Positions 30,334-42,251 of a stretch of 64,000 nt of DNA are shown in pieces. The notes beneath the pieces are model-generated. The model had not been told where the DNA came from. It ran no database searches and worked only from the letters and a program-made list of their open reading frames with translations. The stretch is from the NCBI GenBank assembly GCA_013115125.1, contig JABANN010000042.1, positions 43,982 to 107,981 on the forward strand, given 5' to 3'. The first letter of the stretch is position 1. Each line of letters opens with the position of its first letter. The stretch comes from Perkinsus olseni. Taxonomy: Eukaryota; Perkinsozoa; Perkinsida. Made by a program: the position numbers and the translations under genes.

Positions 30334-32458
30334 GAAGCCTCTCCCGCAGGAGCCCCCTCCTCGCCCTCGGGCAGGTACATCCACCACCACTATTCCCGCT
30401 TCATCCGCCTCTACCGTAGACGTCCCGTTGACTCGAGCGTCCCATCACCATCGGCTGGCTCCCCCTCCAGCACTTCCTCGTATGCCTCCACAGCACCACC
30501 ATGCCAACAGGAAGCGCCCGTCGACGACTCACTGGCAGTGGCCCAGCTAGGAGTCCTCAGGGCCTTAGCTGGAGCCCGCAGCCCCGGTGCTAGGTAGCCA
30601 GAAGGCAGTCGCTGCCTAAGGGTCGTTGGTAATGTCGTGCAGGAAGAAGTTCCATTCCTTGCGAGTGGTGGACTTCCTCTGCGGGGAGGTCGACTTGGAG
30701 CATGCCGCCTACCACATGGAGGGACGGTACTAGGAGGAGGGATGCTGAACTCTGGTGATTACGGGGAATTTTGGTAGGTATCGCGAGTTCACCAGTCGAG
30801 GGGGACAGGGTAGTCGTAGTGCCAGTGATGCTGAGGTGAATAATTGGCCGACGCTGTGTGACGAGGGTACTGTTCTGAACGATCTCAGGGATCCTCCGAT
30901 GGCAGCAGTGGTATCTCCTCGGAAAGATACCATCGGGCAAGGGGCTTTGAGGTAGGCTTGGCGTAGGAAGAGAAGATGCATCGTCGGTGATACACTGCGC
31001 CACAGCACTCCCCGTCGAAAGACGTCCCTGCTCGTGCCACCCAGCAGGAGGCCGACTATCCTAAGGTGGGACTCCTCCTCCTCCTCCTCCTCAACCTCTC
31101 CTTCGGCTCGCTTGTTGGTTCAGGTTCCACGCAAAGTGATGGTGCCGGGTCTGTCCTTCACTGGCCTAGCTCCCTCCACGCAGGGGTGTGCAGCTCTGCT
31201 GGGTGCCGCACCCGCCGAGGAGGTGATGGGGCCCGGTGCAGACTACTCCACCATCACCGTCATCTCCAGGTCAGCAGAGACCCCACCGCCACAGCAGCCG
31301 TCGGAGGTGGGGGCAGCGAGGAGGAGCCCCTCGTACCCCCACCCACGGCCCTCCCACCGGCCACCCATGCTGAAGACAAGGACTACAGAAGGAGCTGTAG
31401 GGAGCGGTTGGTGTGCGGGCTCTCGTGCAGTCGTTGAGATATTGTTGTTGTTGTTTTTGCAATAGTGTCGGCCCCGTTGCCTCCACCAGTTTCCTATTCT
31501 GACTGTGGGGATGTAGCCCAGGAAGACGGTAGGAGCAGCAGCAGCCAGCCTGAGCGCCCCATCCACCATAGGTCGTATAGAGGGCAGCGGGTCCTCCTCC
31601 TCCTTGTCGTCATCATCATCATCAACATCGTCATCAAGTCCTTGTAGCAGTCGGCTGCCTGCGGCCACGGCCCTATCACCGCCCGTCGTGCCCCGGCTGG
31701 CCTTCCAGGGTGACCTCCCCTCCCTTCCCCCTTCTCATCATCAGGCAAAGTCAGGTCTACCACCCTCAGTGCAGGGACCCGGCGGCCTGGGGATCGACCC
31801 GACCCCTCCCGAGTATGTTCCCGGAGGGTTGGCTACGGAGTCCCCTCACGCTCCGGAGCCTCCTGGGCAGGTGCATGAGGGCACGCCATGGGCTTGGTAG
31901 CGATGAGCCTATCAGATATTGCCCCTGACCACGATCGATGACGCTGAAGGGTGCCGAGGGACTGGCCGGGCTACAGCGGGTGAGGGTCCTGGTCGAGGAC
32001 GTCGTCATTGACACGATGGTCGTAGTCAGGTCTTGGGAGGCCTAGGCTCACTCATTCGGAGCTCTTCTACGACTGCGGGCGGAAGTGTCGGAGACTTTAC
32101 CGTTCGGAGGAGCTCCAGGAAGGCAAGGGAGGGTCGCCCAATGACGGTATTATCATCATTACTATTGAAGCCTTTCAGGGGTCCTACACCTGCTGCTTCT
32201 GCTACTGCTGTCCGCCACTCGAGGCACCCTGGACTGCCGCTACTCCGACCAGTTCCCAGCGCTCAACGGCAAAGTGAACGTCCTCTTCATGCTTAGTGTG
32301 CATCTCAGTCACCAGTCTAACAGCGGGGTAGTAGCATCGTACGGTGATAGGGGAGGGCGGCTCACCATCAGGCTTTGCGCCGCCTCCGTCATCACGAGGG
32401 CCTTCCTTCCATTCGAAGCTGCCCCGCCTCCCCTCACCGTGGTCTCTTCCGCCTTCTG
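30334..32458 (+). other. Low-complexity, possibly coding stretch before the kinase
   Basis: Plus-strand frames rich in Pro, Ser, His and Gly alternate here, with simple runs of CTC and CAT triplets near 31075 and 31613. Short ordered segments such as about 31942-32040 (MTLKGAEGLAGLQRVRVLVED) suggest exons of the kinase gene or of the gene before it. I could not establish a continuous chain of splice junctions. Confidence 0.3.
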
Positions 32459-35400
32459 AAGCTACTGGCCCCGGGCAACTTCCCTCAGTGGATCTACGCA
32501 GGTGAGCCACCACCATCCCATGTCTCGGGTCGCCAAGGACGAGAGCAGATATGAAGGTCGTGGGTGGTGGGGCCTTCGGGACTGTCTATCGCTGTGAGAC
32601 GGTCCTTGATGGCGGTGACGATGAGGTGGTGGCGGTGAAGCTGGTCAGCCGCAATCCCAACATCAGTGACAGGTCCTCGCCTTCACAGCCCCGGGCCCCC
32701 TCCTCCTGAGCCCCCCCTCTTCAGGTGCGTTCTGTATGATGTCTTTAACGAGGTTACCTGCCTGGAGGAGGGCCGCTTCGACGACTACATGGCCGAGATC
32801 TTCGACTATGGTCCTGATGAGCATCGGGACTGCTGCTGACGGAGGACCTCTCAGGTTACGATGGCTGCTCTTATTGGATCATCATGCGCTTTTACGACAT
32901 GACTCTGACAGCCTGGCGATCGAGGCTCGCTCAACCCCTAGGGGGCAACCTACCCGACCTGCTGCAGGTGGGCGATGGCACTACTACCGGGGTCAGCCGT
33001 CTTGTCGACAGGCCTACCGGAAGGTCCTCACTGCTGTCGGGAAGCTGCACAGAGACGGTCTGGTCCACTACGACCTCAAGTGCGACAACATCATGGTACC
33101 TTCACCACAGCTAGGAGGAGGCTAGGAGAGTTCAGGTCCTGGACACCCATCCCCGTCGTGGCAGTCAGCCGACGAGTACCGCCCGAGGCAGCAGCAGCAG
33201 CGGCATCGCGGTGGTATTGGCTGATTTTGGAGAGAGTCGTGTCTTGGAGGGGCCGCAGAACACGGATGTAGGCCTTCGTTCGTCCCTCGGCCGCAGTGCC
33301 TCCTCAGCTCTGCGTCCGCAACCGCGGCACGGAGTTTGTGAAGCCACCGGAGATGCTCACGATGGAGCGGGCACTACGGCGGGATGAGTGAGTCTGTCTA
33401 GCGGGGGCCCTTGGCAGTGGCCTTCCTCTCTCTCAGCGCGGCCTTCGACCGGCGTAGGAGTGTTGGGACCACTACAGCCAGCGACGTATGGAGCCTCGGG
33501 TGTATGCTGTATGAACTTATCACCGGTAGGAGGCCGCCGCCGCCGCCGACGCCGAACGCCTCTGCAGCCATCCAGTCATGCTGCTGGTCAGGACAGTACC
33601 TGTTCTACAATGATGATTGGATACGCTTCTTCATGCGGCTCACTGGAGGCCTCACCGGCCGGGGGGTCGAGGGAGGCCGTCATGGCTCCCCGGCCACGGC
33701 GATGCCGTTGGACATTCTCACTGAGGAAAATATCGAGAAGTTGGACAACAACTCCTCCCTTTGCGATTTCATCAGGCAGGGCGGGTGGCCTTGACAGGAT
33801 CAGACCCGCTGCTGTCGTAGGTTCATGCTGGTCCGAGAGCCCCAGTGCCGCCCGACCGTGGCGGCCATCCTCCACCGCTTCCAGAGGGTCTATGCTGCCG
33901 TCCAGCTAGAGCGCGGCATCCGCCCTCACACCTGGCGGAGTCGACACTCTCATGACTACCCCTTCTCCCCATCGACGACAGACCCGAGGGTTCTTCCTAT
34001 CCCGGGCGAAGCTAACGTGAGAAGGCCACCGTGGTTGTTAGTCACAGTCGACCTTCCTTCAGGCGGCGCTCGAGATGAGCACTGTCAGTAGCGCGCGCCA
34101 CTCCCCTGCTGCTGCTTCGCGGCAGTCCACCCCTCCTCCTTCTGCGGCTTCTACCCGACTGGCGTACCTTCCTGATGATATCGTCGAGGCCCCTGCCGGC
34201 TTCGAGGTTGAGCCGAGACTTTCTAGAGTGTTTGAAGACACCCTCCTGCTGACAGTTCCACCACAATCGAACTTCGTCCCCGAGTCGCTGGTACGCGAGG
34301 CCCTCCCGACCCACGTCATCGATCTGCGCCCCTCCAACGAGCCCAACCTCTCCGGCTTCCCGGCGACGGTCACCTGCGTGAGGGCATCCTGGGGTCACCT
34401 CGAGAGGGGCTCCAGGCGATCGACAAGGACCTTCATCAATAACGTACCACTCCTTTTCGACTTCGCACGATCAGCGGCCGCCTCGCGAGGCCGTCTGTTC
34501 CTGATCGACACCGGTCATGTCGCAATGGCCTTCCTCGCCCTAGTGGTCTCCGAGGGCCACCGTCTGAGTATGTATCGGGCTCTGTGTCTCCTCCTCTCAC
34601 GTCACTTGAGTCCGCTAGACCAGCCCTACCCCCGACTCATCATGGCCATGGCAAAGTGGCAGCAGGGCCGCTTCCTGGCTTGGGCCCATCAGGATGCTTT
34701 GCTAGCTAATGGCTGTATGACTGGCAGCTGCCTTTGTGGGGTCTGCTGCTGGATACTCCGAACCTCTGCCGTGCGGTCCATCGTCCCCTTCCGGGGCATC
34801 ATACACGATGACGTCCCAACGATAGTCACCTGCCGCTGCTCTCCTGCGGAGCCGGTCAAGGCCTGCGCCAACCTCTACAGCTGCGCTGCCTACTGTCAAT
34901 ACCTGAGGTCTATGGAGGGGGGCGACAGTGACCCTAGTGACGCGGCCGTCTGGCTGTGGCTCCCTGCTACTCTCAATAAGGATGGCGAGGTCAAGCACTG
35001 CCCCTTCTTCCGACGCACCAAAGGGGCTGAGGTCTCCCGGGGTCTCGATGGCAGCGCGGTGGCAGCCCGGAAGAAGGGAGGAGCCGTCCCCTGCCAAGCG
35101 GGGAAGCCCAACGCCTCGGTGATGATGTCGAGGATGTACAGGTATGACCTCCTCCCTTCGGGCAGTCCCTGGCAGCGGCGGCCCTTAGGTGCGTCTATTG
35201 TCGTGTACTGTCGCACGCTGTGGTCTCCGTCAATAGTGGTGGCGGTAAGCGCGGTATAAAGGAGCGGGGATGGGTGGTCCTCAACCTCACCAATGATGCT
35301 CATCGTCTGCGTGAGCTTCACGATGCGCCGCCACGAAGGAGGCTGGGCGACAGGCCACCGTAAGTTCATTGAGCATTCACAGCCAGGCATTTGTTATCGC

Positions 35401-35883
35401 GTGACAGGGACTTCAATCCCGACCTCAACTCCTCGGAGGACCGGGTCTTCTCTAGCTTAGCACCATCATTGCGCGGTAGTCTTAGCGGTACTGCAAGCTC
35501 AGCGACGCCAGCAGGTCCGAAGTACCACTTGGGAAACTAGGAGGGGTCACTTTCTGCTAGGTTCGAGGAGGAGTGGTATTGATGCAGCTAGGGAGATTCG
35601 CCCTGTTGGTGGAACCCCTGCTGCGGCGACTAGTGAGGACGAGGAATACTACTACCCTTCCAGTGGGGCCCTTTCCAGTCATCAACGCTGCTTCTTTCCT
35701 GCCGTTGTAGATACTATCGGATGGGATCTGAGTCGGCAGTCGTTGGCAGAGCTGCTGCTGCCACAACCACCCTGTCCGGAACTTAATAGATTACTCTGTG
35801 CCATACTACCCAACCTGAGGTCGTCGTCCAGTCTGCAGCAACGGACAGCCGGAAATGGAGGGCTTCCACGGAAGGGATGCTAA
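32459..35883 (+). CDS. TKL-like protein kinase fused to a catalytically dead dual-specificity phosphatase
   Basis: The kinase domain is assembled from small exons from about 32459 to 33950. It has the glycine loop GGGAFGTVYR, the lysine in VVAVKLVS, the catalytic loop HYDLKCDN, LADFGES, GTEFVKPPEM and DVWSLGCMLYEL, so all catalytic residues are present. A linker joins it across an intron ending at 34061 to an exon encoding a dual-specificity-phosphatase-like domain (LPTHVIDLRPSNEP onwards). There the P-loop that should read HCxxGxxR is LIDTGHVAMA, so both the catalytic Cys and the Arg are lost. Cys-rich motifs (CLCGVC, CRC) follow, and the last exon ends with TAA at 35881-35883. An active kinase with a pseudophosphatase as scaffold or sensor is inferred. 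The 5' end is not defined; earlier exons probably exist. Confidence 0.65.
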
Positions 35884-36797
35884 CCATGTATATTAATGAA
35901 CATTGACAGATTTCATATCGTCATACTCGTTGTGTTTAGAAGGTAAACTATTTTCACAGTGGAAGCCGGCTCGCGACAACGGGCACGTCCGCCTTGCGAT
36001 ACGCTCGAGGGCCGATGCCACAGGCCTAGGGCTTCGAGACCACCCCACATCGCAGCGTCGGGGTGTGCATCAGTTTCCAGCGCCGTCACGGCTTACACTT
36101 GATGCGCTAGCCACTCAACGATGACTCTGCGTTCCGCTGCCACAACGAGCGGAAGGAACTGAGCAGCCCATCTCATTCCCTTATCTCCAACGACATCGTA
36201 CCGTTGTTCGTAGATATGCAAAAACCGTTCATAAAACCGTTGTTTTGTGCAATTTAGCGTTTGTCGGCTGCTCATCACTTTTTTGTTGTGATTCCTACTG
36301 CGGATTATTGGCTCGATGTACATCCAAAAGTGGTCGCAGGTTCGACCCCCGGATAAGATATTTCCTTCTTTCTCACTATTTCCTCAGTATTACATACCAA
36401 TCAACGTAGTGGGAAAACAACATTTGCTCGGCCGTGAAGCACTCATGAACGATCTACACTCCCTTGGTGCTGCATCGAAAACAGGATTTACGACATTCCT
36501 CTTTGCCATCGACTTGAGTTCAGCAGTGCAACCGAGGTATGATAACGCTAATCACCGAACTCGAGGATGCGCATGCAGTAGCATCCAAGCTGATTTTAAT
36601 CCGTAAAGTAACTTGTACGCAACACCCAGGTAGCCAACGCAGCACAAACGACGAAACTAATGGTCAAAGAAACTCAGTCTACTACCGCCATTCAGAAGGC
36701 ACCAGCAAACATAGAGAGCCTCTCATTACGCAGCTTCACACGCATCACTTCCAGCTGCTCGTTCATGTGAGTAATATACTCCTGAAGATGGATCAGA
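35884..36797. other. Intergenic, no supported gene
   Basis: About 0.9 kb separates the ends of two convergent genes. Only short frames are visible. A sequence with tRNA-like A-box and B-box spacing occurs at about 36309-36347, but no full cloverleaf can be drawn. Confidence 0.45.
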
Positions 36798-39133
36798 TTA
36801 TAGAAAACCGTCCGAAGCGTCTCCTCCAACGCTTACGTTAGCTCGTGGGTCAGCACTAGCGTCGGTGGGCACAGCCTGGATGGAGCTCTCGGTCAGCATC
36901 TGATAGACGACAGACAGTCCATTGACGAGGTCGAAGGTGGCAAGATTCATACCGGGAATCCGACCTTGTTGTTGATCTTTGTGTAGAGCTCCTCCAAGCG
37001 GGCCATCTCCTTCTCATTGAGAGCCGACCAGTCGTATCTGCCCTCCCACTATTGAGCCACCCCAACCATCCTCCTCTACTACCCTCCCTTTGCCTTAGCC
37101 TTCTGTGCAAGGCCTTTAACCTCATCAGCCTCTGCCCTAGTCACCATATACTGCCTCTCAAAGTCCCTTTCACCTGAATGGCAGCAAGCCTGCTTCTACC
37201 GATGGTCCCGTCGCAGTACTTCTCTTCTTATCGAACGCCAATCTTTGTATCAACGTACCCTTCTGATCCGCCTGAGAGCAGTACCACGGTCGAACCGCGT
37301 TACCTGAGCTGCACCCTTACAGAAGCCTTTGAGACATCCTGCGTCTTGAGCTCCTTGAAGGAGTTCACGAAGTGGTTCTTGACAGGGTCCTTCGACCTAC
37401 CTTAAATCACTACCGTTACTACACCAACTCGTCGCCCCTACGCGTCCACAGTTTCTCCCGCCAGCTGAGCGATGGCAGTGTTGAAGCTTTCCTTTTGCAT
37501 CTTAGGATCAGTCGGGAACATATCGCGGAAAGAGGAGGCTGTCTCTCGGACGAGGATTTCTGATGCGGACGATGGAGGTCACGTCGGGCCTCGCCAGTAG
37601 GGCATCTCCTCCTACCTTGCATAGAGGCGGCCATGTTATGCTCGGACCTCTCTATGTTCTGGAGCTGATGGAGGACTCTATTGGTGACCTGGTGAGAGGT
37701 TACGGTCGCAATTGTAGCATAAAACCTACATCATGCTTCTGCTTCTGAAGGAGCGCATGACGATACTGCGCCAGGCGATCTGCGGACTCCCTCTTGAAAG
37801 CCTTGAGATAGTTGACGCACCTACTCACATGAATGGACCAAGTCGTCTTCCACTACAAGCTACATCGAATCGTTAGTGAAGCGGGACATGTTCTTGAGTA
37901 TCTTATCCTCGCCCTCCATCACCCCAGCCGCGGTCTTCTGCTCCGCCATGAACTCATTACTACAAGCAGGAAGGTTGCATGAGAGGGAGAGGGTGGTGAA
38001 GCCTGGTCTCACCGTCTCCAGACACGATTGGCCATTCTCGAGAAAAGGTACCAGCAGCTGACGAACCACAGAGAAAAACCATAGGTCTTCATGTAGAAAA
38101 GGTAGTTGTAGAAGGGGAAGTTCTTGAAGATGTACCTGCCAGGGATAGTCAGAAGAAATTACCGCAGCAGGCCTACCATCCACCCGCGAAGATCAACCAG
38201 TGGTCTCTCAGGAAGCCCTTTCGTTTAACCTGACGGAAGCAATGATGCCGCCGTGCCAGAGTGCCGACCCTCACCTTCTCATAGTCGAGCTCACCGATAT
38301 GACTCTTCTCCATACGACTGCGGAGGCAGAACTTGTAGGTGTCCTCCTCCGGAACGTCGAAGAGGACCGAGAGCTCCGGATAGTGAAAGCGGTAGTCCGA
38401 TGGGAAGGTAGCTTGGATGGCATTCCGTTCTGAAGTGCGCTACTACCTCATACCACTCCAACCGTAACAAAAGTACCTTTCTCGGTGTACCCATTCTTCC
38501 ACATAAGAGCCAACAGCTCATCCGTGGTTAGAAAAATATCGTTCTCTACAGTGAGACCGTCCTTGCACCTGGCCAGGTAATGCTGAATACTCTATACCGC
38601 TCCAAGCCGAAATACCGTTGGTAGAACTCCCGGAAAGCCTCTTTACGTCCTTCTTGGTCCGTGACCAACTTAAGATACCTGCAACTCATAGTGAAGGCAG
38701 CAGTACTACCGTCTCCTCTAGTACCGTATGAAGAGAGGGACATCCTTGGTAAACTTGGCCAGTTGATCTCTCGCCGGCATGTAGAGTAGTAGGTCATCCC
38801 AAGTAGTGTTCTCGTTGTAGGGTCGGGTTATCTTGTACCTACACCGCCATCGTCATCATCAACAGCAGTGGATGTCGGGTACTGGCCCTACTTAGTAACG
38901 AAAACGCCGCCTGGGCCCGAGAGTTGAGGGATGGTAACGCCGAAACCCATACCGTTAGTGAAGGTCGACGAATGACGGACCTAGTGGAAGTTAGGAATGG
39001 TGTGGTATGACGGTAGCGATTCTTCCAGAGTGACGATTCTTACCTGGGCCGACGTTAAGGCAGCGACTGTCGTTGTTCTGCCTAGGGCGGAATAAGCCGC
39101 TACGGGCCGTACATACGCAGCCTTCGACAACAT
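36798..39133 (-). CDS. Mitochondrial membrane protein with long helical tail, possibly an ATP-synthase stator (b-like) subunit
   Basis: This gene has many exons on the minus strand. ATG 39133 begins a mitochondrial-type leader (MLSKAAYVRPVAAYSALGR). After a Gly-rich segment (LSGPGGVFVTK) come soluble helices (WDDLLLYMPARDQLAKF, FREFYQRYFGLERYRVF). A transmembrane stretch lies at about 38050-38120 (FSLWFVSCWYLFSRMANRVW). After it come long charged helices (YLKAFKRESADRLAQYRH, LHQLQNIERSEHNMAASM). The frame closes with TAA at 36798-36800. One membrane pass followed by extended helices is the plan of the peripheral stalk subunit b. Alveolate ATP synthases have diverged subunits, so similarity to standard families would be weak. 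Any other alveolate-specific inner-membrane complex subunit is also possible. All exons share the minus strand and small introns, which supports one gene. Confidence 0.5.
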
Positions 39134-39301
39134 CCTCAAAGGGTAAGGGAGAAAAAAGAGGAGAGCACCAACTGCAGTAGCAAGATAGGTAGCAAAACTC
39201 TGCGTGGAGGAATTGCAAGATTGCAAGATTGCCGATCCTCGCCATCACTACCTTAGTGAAAGATCCATTACTTCCCCAGTGTAGTCTTACACCGGTAGTG
39301 T

Positions 39302-39940
39302 ATGCTCTCCTCGGCCGTACAGAAGAGTGGCAGAAGGGTCCTCCCCAACACAGTGGCCGCCACCAGAGGCCTCTTCGCAGCCTCGGGTAAGTACCGCTTT
39401 CCTGGCTGCGCGTCCAGAGTGTCTTACAGCCCCTCGCTTCACTTGGACTGAGATCTGGTGGGAGCACGATCCGACTCCTAAGGTGGCCCAGTACAGGCCT
39501 TACGTTTGTACTGTGGAGTCTGGCAAGGTGGTATCCGGTTTTCCAGGCAAACCTACAGTCACGTCCCTCAGGTTTATTGGTGGTGCGCGTGTGGCGAATC
39601 TAAGACCCAGCCCTGGGTGGACGGCCACTGCAAATGCTCCAGAAGGGAAGGGGTGAGGACTCCTCAGTCTACATCTCATCATGGCGTCTCCTTAGGGTTT
39701 TCGTCCCCGCCGCTGGGAGCCCGAGCACTCTGGTGTGAGGCTGTTCTGTGGCTGCAAATCCTGCTTCAGTTCCCCTACTTGGAACGGAGGATGCTTTACT
39801 AAGTACGCTATCCCATTGCCCAGCCAGCCTCAGTACGCCCCTTCAGGTGGATGCAGTCCAACCCGGCCGGCGGTATGGTCTACTGCTTTGCTGCGGCGTT
39901 CTGTTTCGGCACGGTGACGTCGTGGTGGTTCCACCCCTGA
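39302..39940 (+). CDS. Twin CDGSH-like (CISD3-type) protein with C-terminal membrane anchor and altered iron ligands
   Basis: The exons are 39302-39386, 39418-39527, 39572-39652, 39696-39802 and 39847-39940, all in phase, giving 158 residues. The N-terminus is a mitochondrial-type leader rich in Arg, Ser and Ala. Two motifs follow the CDGSH pattern C-x-C-x2-S-x3-P-x-C-D-G-x-H. The first, residues 70-83 (CACGESKTQPWVDGH), has Val80 where the third Cys should be and a shortened D-G-H. The second, 110-125 (CGCKSCFSSPTWNGGC), has Trp121 for Cys, Asn for Asp and Cys125 for His. Extra Cys residues lie nearby (C85/C86, C115). The C-terminus, about 135-155, is a hydrophobic anchor. CISD3-type proteins bind 2Fe-2S clusters in mitochondria. 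Whether this one still does is doubtful or would use other ligands. Confidence 0.7.
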
Positions 39941-40112
39941 ACGCTCCTTGATGACCTCAACTCGTACATCTGTTGCCTAGAGGCATCAGTCGTATTATTA
40001 TCTCGGTATGTGATGGTATTGCTCATGAGGGGACTTTACAGCCTTTTTGACGACTAAGGACTTGTGTTGACTAGTACACGAGGGAAGAGAGGGCGAAGAG
40101 CTTTCCATTGTG

Positions 40113-41311
40113 ATGCGACTGGCGGCCATTGGGTCACTACTAGCGATCGGATACGGCGCCAAGGTGAACCTTTCAATACACTTGAGCCGTAGTAACAACG
40201 TCAAGTGCATCGGGGAGGAGTTCTCTAGAGGGCAGCTCCTGGTAATGCGGGAATGCTTTCGTTGCCGCGGTAGTCGTACGTCGTCGTCGTGCTTTTCGCA
40301 GCTGTTCTTCGTTGCTGCTCCTAAGGCGAGTCGTCTCACTTCAGGTTGTTGATGCAAAGATTCTCTCCAGCGAGGAGGATACATCGTCCCTCATCGATCT
40401 CGTAGCACCTCTAAGGCCTCTAGTGTCTTTACGACGGCTCAGGTGGTCAGACCAGGCGTGGAGTACGATATGCTAGGTTCGGGTATGCCGTTGAACTTGT
40501 ATGAGGTTGGGGTAAGCTCACTGTTGGCTTGCGAGACGAGTGGCTTCGGTGCAGGTTGATGGTGTGCTGGTTGCGGAGCACGACCGGAAGACGGTCAAGG
40601 CCGCTGCCACTGTCGCGGAGGTAGGCCGGTGGGGGTCTTCTTCTGAGCTGTTCTCGATCAGGATGGGCCTCATTGGATTTGTATCGGTCTGTCGAGGAAT
40701 GCTATGAGGGTCCCTAGTGATGTTCTGCTGGATTTGAGGTGATCACTTCCTGTGGTACGCGGGCGAGTGTATTTTGTGAAGGTACGGTGGCGATGCTGCG
40801 GACTTCACACAGCTAGCTAACAAGGACCATCTAGATGCTACTCAAGTAGGGTGGTATGGCCGAATTGTAATAGTAATGAAGAGCATGGTATTTCAACTGC
40901 TGTTTACGTCAATATTTGTTCCGCGAAATTCGAGTATGGGAAGGGGCAAAGAACCCCAGTAGCCCCCCCGTAGCGGTCCGAAGCCGCTATTAGTGCTTAT
41001 TAGTGTATTCTTGTAGTCGGGTTATTGTTTCGGTCGCGAACTTTCAGGTGGAGCTTCATCGGATACAGGTCATCCTCAAGGAGTATCATAAAACCTTATT
41101 TTATATGAGGGAAAGAGACGAGCGAATGCGGCAGACGACAGAAAGTCGAAGCCGCGGCCTTCTCGCTCGACCGCTGTTTCACGCCGTTCTTGCAGGTACG
41201 TCCGCGCGGCTGGTCATGTTCTCTCTATTGAACGCTGGCATCGTCATCGCCGCGGCGGGTCTGCAAATACTCTACTACAGGCGGTACTTCACACGCAAGA
41301 AAATGATCTAA
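40113..41311 (+). CDS. p24 / EMP24 / TMED family cargo receptor
   Basis: Exon 1 (40113-40241) encodes a signal peptide and the start of the lumenal GOLD domain with the family Cys (KCIGEEFSRGQLL). Small exons from 40345 continue it (FTTAQ, VEYDM). The last exon, ending at 41311, gives the membrane-proximal coiled coil (VELHRIQVILKEYHKTLFYMRERDERMRQTTES), a single transmembrane segment and the cytosolic tail YYRRYFTRKKMI. The paired aromatic residues and the KK at positions -4 and -3 are the COPII and COPI sorting signals of p24 proteins. These proteins cycle between ER and Golgi and help load cargo into vesicles. The middle exon borders (40400-40680) are approximate. The family is clear; the subfamily (delta-like) is not certain. 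Confidence 0.8.
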
Positions 41312-41429
41312 CAACCATGACTCGCATGCCACTACTCGGTTTTCCGTCATTTTGTCTGCTGCTGAGTTGACCGGTCTTCCCATCGGAAAAGGTTCCGTTA
41401 GTTTGTAGTGTTCTCTCATATTTATCATC

Positions 41430-42251
41430 ATGCTTTCTTCCGTCTCCTCCCGTCTATTGGTCACCCCTCGTGCCGTAGCGCCCCTTCTGAGGGTAGCCAC
41501 GACGGCCCAACGCTCCATGGCATCCTCGGCCAGGGTTCGCTTTGTTCAACAACAGCCTACCAGCCTACACGGTGTCTCCTACCGCTCCTTCGCCTCATCA
41601 TCGTCGGCAGCAGCATGCTCTAACAAGGACTGCTGTAATCTGCACTGCCCCAAGTGTGACTTTGTCATGAATTCTTTCTGTCCCTTCTGTCCGTCATGCG
41701 ACTCCCTTCAACCAGAGAAGCCTCGTGATTGCCCCACTGATTACTTCTGCCTCCTCAACCAGCCCCACAAGTACAGCATCGACACTACCGGTGCTGAGCA
41801 GTGCTACAGGAAGCTTCAAAATAGACTACATCCTGACAAAGCCGCTCATATCGAAGGGGCCGATCCTGAGGTCGCTGCCGCCGACTCCGCGATGGTCAAT
41901 GATGCAATAAAGGTTCTTCGGTCTCCCTTGAAGAGAGCTGAGCATCTTCTACAGCTGGAGACGGGCGTCAAGGCTGATGATGATGAAGCTGATGGTATGG
42001 GTAACATGGACCCTAGCGTGCTCATGGAGATGCTCGAGTACAACGAGGAGATCGATGACGCTGAGGGCGATGAGAAGGAGATGTTGAAACTCACTCAGGA
42101 GAATGACGATCGGATAAAGGAATGCGAAGATGAGCTCACTAGACTGTGTGACGAGGCCCGTGATTGGGAGGCTGTCGAGACGGAAGTTAACCGTTTGCGA
42201 TTCCTCGTTCGGATAGACGACAGGTTGAAGGGTACTATCAACAAAATGTGA
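41430..42251 (+). CDS. hscB: Mitochondrial Fe-S co-chaperone HscB/Jac1
   Basis: This is a single exon of 273 residues. The first 60 or so are a mitochondrial leader rich in Ser and Arg. A Cys-rich segment with C73-C76 and C84-C87-C90 matches the extra zinc-binding N-terminal domain known from animal HSCB. The J-domain follows with HPDK at 134-137, then the C-terminal three-helix domain that binds the scaffold protein IscU, here strongly acidic. HscB brings the IscU-bound cluster to the mitochondrial Hsp70 and stimulates its ATPase. The absence of introns is unusual for this window. Length and motif order agree with the family, so this is one of the safest calls. Confidence 0.92.
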   Translation: MLSSVSSRLLVTPRAVAPLLRVATTAQRSMASSARVRFVQQQPTSLHGVSYRSFASSSSAAACSNKDCCNLHCPKCDFVMNSFCPFCPSCDSLQPEKPRDCPTDYFCLLNQPHKYSIDTTGAEQCYRKLQNRLHPDKAAHIEGADPEVAAADSAMVNDAIKVLRSPLKRAEHLLQLETGVKADDDEADGMGNMDPSVLMEMLEYNEEIDDAEGDEKEMLKLTQENDDRIKECEDELTRLCDEARDWEAVETEVNRLRFLVRIDDRLKGTINKM

